Source of the DNA: a virus
Length of the DNA stretch: 41,144 nucleotides
Strand: one strand, 5' to 3'
IMG/VR virus record: IMGVR_UViG_3300013132_000095
Span: 1 to 41,144 of that record
Shown: positions 38,381 through 41,144 of the stretch, in pieces
Layout: each line of letters starts with the position of its first letter
Numbering within the stretch: position 1 is the first letter of the stretch
Position numbers and translations under genes: made by a program
Notes under the pieces: generated by a model
Seen by the model: the letters and a program-made list of their open reading frames with translations, nothing else
The model's database searches: none
What the model was told of the DNA's origin: nothing

Positions 38381-38773
38381 ATGAAAAAAAAGACTCTTGC
38401 TAAGACGATCAAGCTCGCCCATGCTCTTTGTCCAGCTAATCGAAGCAACGGACTACCAACGACGCATGTAGCTTTTCTGGTTCGAAGAAATAAAATAATT
38501 AAAATTGGCTGGAACAAGAATAGAACTCATCCAGAAATCAAAAATCATCCTTATCATTCAGGAAAAGTAGGAATTCATGCAGAACTAGATTGCTTGTTGA
38601 AAGCTGGTAAAGATGATCTTTCGGGGCATAATTTAGTTGTTTTAAGGATTGACAAAAATTCTAACTTAGCTAATAGTAAGCCTTGTTCTGGATGCAAAAG
38701 CCTTATCAAGCAGTTCGGGCTTGAGAATGTTTTTTATTCAAATTCTAGTGGAAATATAGAGACTTACTCTTAA
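38381..38773 (+). CDS. Cytidine/deoxycytidylate deaminase-like enzyme
   Basis: 130 residues from ATG 38381 (an open frame to 38312 overlaps the promoter area of the divergent peptide). KVGIHAELDCLLKAG carries the H-A-E zinc/proton site and KPCSGCKSLIKQFG the P-C-x-x-C site; THVAFLVRRNKIIKIGWNKNRTHP is the first hairpin. It is smaller than the dCMP deaminase at 30006 and lacks the NxxTG start, so may act on another base, on nucleosides, or on nucleic acid. Confidence 0.75.
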   Translation: MKKKTLAKTIKLAHALCPANRSNGLPTTHVAFLVRRNKIIKIGWNKNRTHPEIKNHPYHSGKVGIHAELDCLLKAGKDDLSGHNLVVLRIDKNSNLANSKPCSGCKSLIKQFGLENVFYSNSSGNIETYS

Positions 38774-38781
38774 GATAGATT

Positions 38782-38967
38782 ATGAACGTCAACGAATTCG
38801 AGCGCACAAAGCCAACGATAACGATGAAAAAAATAACAGATTTAATTTTGTTAATTGAACAAGAAGAAGTAAAGACTGAAATCTTATATAAAGATAGAAT
38901 CAAAAGTTTAAATGAAATTCATAGTCTTTTAATAGACATGAAAAACAGCTTTAAAAAAGGAGAATAA
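38782..38967 (+). CDS. Small helical unknown protein
   Basis: 61 residues from ATG 38782 (ATG 38824 is an alternative). Two long amphipathic helices: ITDLILLIEQEEVKTEILYK and RIKSLNEIHSLLIDMKNSF. It may form a helical hairpin or dimer. It lies 8 bases after the deaminase; its last codons supply the AAAGGAG ribosome site of the next gene. Function unknown. Confidence 0.5.
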   Translation: MNVNEFERTKPTITMKKITDLILLIEQEEVKTEILYKDRIKSLNEIHSLLIDMKNSFKKGE

Positions 38968-38968
38968 A

Positions 38969-39190
38969 ATGGAAAAAGACCTGTACATGAAAGATAAGTA
39001 TCCAATTCAATCAGACGATTTGAAGTTTGATGGCAAAAATATTATTATACCTAGATATTGGGTAGATAATCTTTGCGATTATATTAAAAACACTGATATT
39101 CACGATCTGTCTGATGCAGATAAAGATGATTATAAACTATTCAAGCTTTTTCTGTGGGACGTTCAAGAGTATAAGAACAGAGGAAACTAA
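38969..39190 (+). CDS. Small unknown protein with good Shine-Dalgarno
   Basis: 73 residues. AAAGGAG lies 7 bases before the ATG, one of the few clear Shine-Dalgarno sequences in the window. The protein is acidic and aromatic: IIIPRYWVDNLCDYIKN, then DADKDDYKLFKLFLWDVQEY. Its stop overlaps the next start (TAATG). Not recognised. Confidence 0.6.
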   Translation: MEKDLYMKDKYPIQSDDLKFDGKNIIIPRYWVDNLCDYIKNTDIHDLSDADKDDYKLFKLFLWDVQEYKNRGN

Positions 39191-39582
39191 TGAATCTCAA
39201 AAATGATAAAAAGTTAATTAAAAGATTTCCTAAGATCTTCGCGCCAGATTTTTGTTTTGAATGTGACGAAGGCTGGTACGATCTTTTGTTTGATCTTTGT
39301 TCTAAAATTCAAGAGCATTGTGATGAAGGAAAGTGTCAACAAGTTGTAGCTCTTCAAGTCAAAGAGAAGTTCGCGACTCTTCGTTTTTATCATTCAGGCG
39401 GCGATGAATATGTATATAAACTAATTGATGAAGCTGAAGCAAAATCTGCTGATATTTGCGAAGTAACTGGCGGACACGGCGCGCTTTACAGAAAAGGTTA
39501 TTATTATAAAACTCTTTGTAAAGAAACTGCTTTGCTCATGGACTTTAAAGAGGTAAAATCTAAAAAACTATTTCAACAATAA
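39190..39582 (+). CDS. Conserved phage protein of unknown function
   Basis: 130 residues. FECDEGWYDLLFDLCSKIQEHC, VVALQVKEKFATLRFYHSGG and ADICEVTGGHGALYRKGYYYKTLC match a phage family with invariant GWYDLL, QVKEKFGxLRFY and Cys-rich GWxxTLC segments. The Cys residues suggest a zinc site (partly lost here: the CE.CG is CEVTG). Function not established. Good full-length member. Confidence 0.7.
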   Translation: MNLKNDKKLIKRFPKIFAPDFCFECDEGWYDLLFDLCSKIQEHCDEGKCQQVVALQVKEKFATLRFYHSGGDEYVYKLIDEAEAKSADICEVTGGHGALYRKGYYYKTLCKETALLMDFKEVKSKKLFQQ

Positions 39583-39618
39583 TTTATTATAAGAAAGGGT
39601 AAGGGTAAATCTATCGGA

Positions 39619-40200
39619 ATGTACGACACACTTATTTGTAAGTATCCACTTCCAATGCCAGAAGATCCAAAAGGATATGTTGGCAGCAAAGATTTTCAAT
39701 CTAAAGATTTAGATTGTGCTTTGTCTTATTATGAGATTCGTGAAGACGGATCAATTTGGGAAGAAGAACGCGAAACTGAATATGTTCCCGGTAAAGATAA
39801 AGCTAAGAACTTCTGGGATAAAGTTGGTCATTTAAAAACTATTAAATTTTGGTATGAGCCGCGTTGTCTAAATGATTTCATTAATATTTATAATTACCAA
39901 CAAAATAACGATGGTAATTATGATTACGATATTGAATATAGAATACGTTTTGAAAATGGTAAAATTGTCGATGTTAAATTAGTTGGATTTGAAGCCATTG
40001 ACAATACCAGTAGAAAGAAACTGCACAAAGAAAATGAACAAACTTGGCTTAAATGGATTGAGTATAAAAAGACATCCAGATATAAATATTTTATGCGCCC
40101 ATATTTATTTGTCGGTCGAAAAATCTTTTACTATGCTCATTTTATTGTACAAAGTCTCGACCATTTCCTGCATAAAGCTCAAAGAAAAATGAGGCTATGA
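39619..40200 (+). CDS. Conserved phage protein of unknown function
   Basis: 193 residues. MYDTLICKYPLP and DFQSKDLDCALSYYEIREDG are the typical start of a phage family with this exact MYDxLxCxYPLP N-terminus; the rest is beta-rich (IEYRIRFENGKIVDVKL) with a basic aromatic C-terminus. It follows a 36-base gap with AAGGGTAAGGG as a possible ribosome site and overlaps the next gene by 4 bases. No function known. Confidence 0.65.
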   Translation: MYDTLICKYPLPMPEDPKGYVGSKDFQSKDLDCALSYYEIREDGSIWEEERETEYVPGKDKAKNFWDKVGHLKTIKFWYEPRCLNDFINIYNYQQNNDGNYDYDIEYRIRFENGKIVDVKLVGFEAIDNTSRKKLHKENEQTWLKWIEYKKTSRYKYFMRPYLFVGRKIFYYAHFIVQSLDHFLHKAQRKMRL

Positions 40201-40463
40201 AGTTTAAGAATTTTGAAGGAATAGAATATTCTGTAAGATATCTAAAGCCGTCGCCTAAGTACGAGGCAGAAGGTCTTTGCGACAATCCTATTCTTCCAAA
40301 GCCTCAAATTATAGTTGATCCAGATTTACTTCCTCGAAGGCAACTAAATGTATTAATCGAAGAAGTTTTTCATGCGTATTTTTATCATTTACCAGAAAAA
40401 AAAGCGCGTAAGTTTGCTGCTAACCTTGGCAAATTAGTGTATAATAAGTTCATAAAGAAGTGA
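40197..40463 (+). CDS. Small putative metallopeptidase-like protein
   Basis: 88 residues. QIIVDPDLLPRRQLNVLIEEVFHAYFYHL resembles a short phage zinc-peptidase-like family in which the helix reads LxxLIHExLHAxxW; here the HE is EE and the later His remains (E-E-x-x-H-A), so catalysis is doubtful. It is followed by EKKARKFAANLGKLVY, as in that family. Overlaps of 4 bases on both sides. Confidence 0.5.
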   Translation: MKFKNFEGIEYSVRYLKPSPKYEAEGLCDNPILPKPQIIVDPDLLPRRQLNVLIEEVFHAYFYHLPEKKARKFAANLGKLVYNKFIKK

Positions 40464-40678
40464 TTAATCAATTCATACTATTCTGTTTCAAACATGCGCT
40501 TCCGATACATTTTTTAGTTCAGATAGCTATTTTAAGCGCCGCTGATATTTATCCCAAAGATCCTATATTTTATGCTTTTTTATTAAATACAGGACTATTA
40601 ATTTATTTTTCTATTGTCAGAGGAATAATGATCGGAATTATGAATGGTGAAAAATTATTAGATGAAACTAAAGAATAA
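40460..40678 (+). CDS. Small two-span membrane protein
   Basis: 72 residues from GTG 40460. Two hydrophobic spans: about 4-29 (FILFCFKHALPIHFLVQIAILSA) and 35-60 (FYAFLLNTGLLIYFSIVRGIMIGI), then a short charged tail. The size and two spans are compatible with a holin, but nothing specific supports that and no endolysin is visible nearby. It converges on and overlaps the minus-strand gene by 11 bases. Confidence 0.5.
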   Translation: MINQFILFCFKHALPIHFLVQIAILSAADIYPKDPIFYAFLLNTGLLIYFSIVRGIMIGIMNGEKLLDETKE

Positions 40679-41144
40679 TTTGTAATTCCCACATTTTACC
40701 CCAGTATGGATGAGTTTCCCAACAGTAACTGACAGATCCATTTGCTCTCAATAGTTTAAACCGAAAGTCGTGAAACTGAGGAGTAATTTTATATTTATCA
40801 GCAACATATTTAAAAAATATTTCATAATGAGTGATTCCTCCTTGTAAAAAATAATCATTGAAAATATCAAGGCGATTTTGTAATATGTTCATATTTTTGC
40901 TATTAGAAAAATAAACACGATCATTGTATCCAAACCAAGCGTCATGTTTAAATACGTGAAGTTTATTTAAATCTAAATCAGATAAATTAGGAAATTGAGC
41001 GTCAGATTCAATTAAAAAATCAGGCCGCATTCTAATAACGCAGTCGTATTTAAAATCGTTAGAAGATTCATGTTTTTCCTTGAGTTTATTACTCATTTTT
41101 AAACAATAAATTTGGCGCAAAAGTCCTTGAACATTAACTTCGCG
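40668..41144 (-). CDS. Glycosyltransferase-like protein, 5' end cut by right window edge
   Basis: The frame is open from the stop at 40668 to base 41144 (REVNVQGLLRQIYCL at the edge), so the true start lies outside. FKYDCVIRMRPDFLIESDAQFP is the YDxVIRxRxD signature of a GT-A-like family seen in phages and giant viruses; HVFKHDAWFGYNDRVYFSN and HYEIFFKYVADKY follow it. Together with the genes at 35817-38100 it extends the glycan set to the right end. Convergent with the 40460 gene. Confidence 0.7.
   Translation of the reverse strand, partial: REVNVQGLLRQIYCLKMSNKLKEKHESSNDFKYDCVIRMRPDFLIESDAQFPNLSDLDLNKLHVFKHDAWFGYNDRVYFSNSKNMNILQNRLDIFNDYFLQGGITHYEIFFKYVADKYKITPQFHDFRFKLLRANGSVSYCWETHPYWGKMWELQIIL

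Noticed and set aside
40460-40678. Holin call for the two-span protein
   Set aside because: Size and spans fit, but there is no endolysin or spanin pair nearby and many small phage membrane proteins look the same.

Overview
This AT-rich window looks like part of the genome of a large tailed double-stranded DNA phage with a bacterial host. Evidence: tightly packed genes with ATGA/TAATG overlaps, a phage-style replication set (split replicase, DnaB-type helicase, DnaG-type primase, RecA/UvsX-type recombinase, exonucleases), nucleotide-pool enzymes (class II ribonucleotide reductase, dNMP kinase, dUTPase, dCMP deaminase, GMP reductase), its own sigma factor, two tRNAs, homing-type nucleases and two inteins. 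No structural, packaging or lysis gene is clearly recognisable here. TTGACA/TATAAT promoters and one excellent sigma54-type promoter argue for a host with standard sigma70 and RpoN; I cannot name the host.

Layout. Bases 1-25,206 are one long leftward block. In order of transcription (right to left) it holds dNMP kinase, sigma factor, a DUF736-like protein, a GT4 glycosyltransferase, a methyltransferase, a Cys-less FmdB-like protein, an HNH nuclease placed between a decayed gmd 5' end and the intact gmd, intein-bearing nrdJ, a GT9 glycosyltransferase, recA, a small nuclease, helicase, primase, a PD-(D/E)XK nuclease, then the replicase split into PHP, exonuclease, palm and C-terminal cistrons, and finally glycosyltransferases and methyltransferases plus a probable ssDNA-binding protein. 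A near-consensus sigma70 promoter at 25,583-25,611 followed by about 375 bases of structured, relatively GC-rich, gene-poor sequence heads this block.

At about 26,003-26,015 transcription diverges. From 26,016 to 40,678 most genes run rightward: small unknown proteins, Hsp20 behind the sigma54-like promoter, an HNH nuclease, dut, a SET-domain protein, dCMP deaminase, GMP reductase, tRNA-Ser(GCU) and tRNA-Gln(UUG), a DUF1289 protein, a calcineurin-like phosphatase, a lipoprotein and a membrane-anchored PAS protein, three glycosyltransferases, a second deaminase and several conserved phage unknowns. A secreted minus-strand peptide (38,101) and a glycosyltransferase-like gene cut by the right edge (40,668) interrupt the pattern.

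How it works together. The leftward block supplies replication, recombination and dNTPs; Pol III alpha must be assembled from separate polypeptides, with the palm and C-terminal pieces apparently joined by protein trans-splicing at the FNK|SHS motif. About ten glycosyltransferase-like genes, four methyltransferases and GDP-mannose 4,6-dehydratase suggest that the phage builds or modifies a glycan, on virion proteins, DNA or the host surface; which one cannot be told from sequence.
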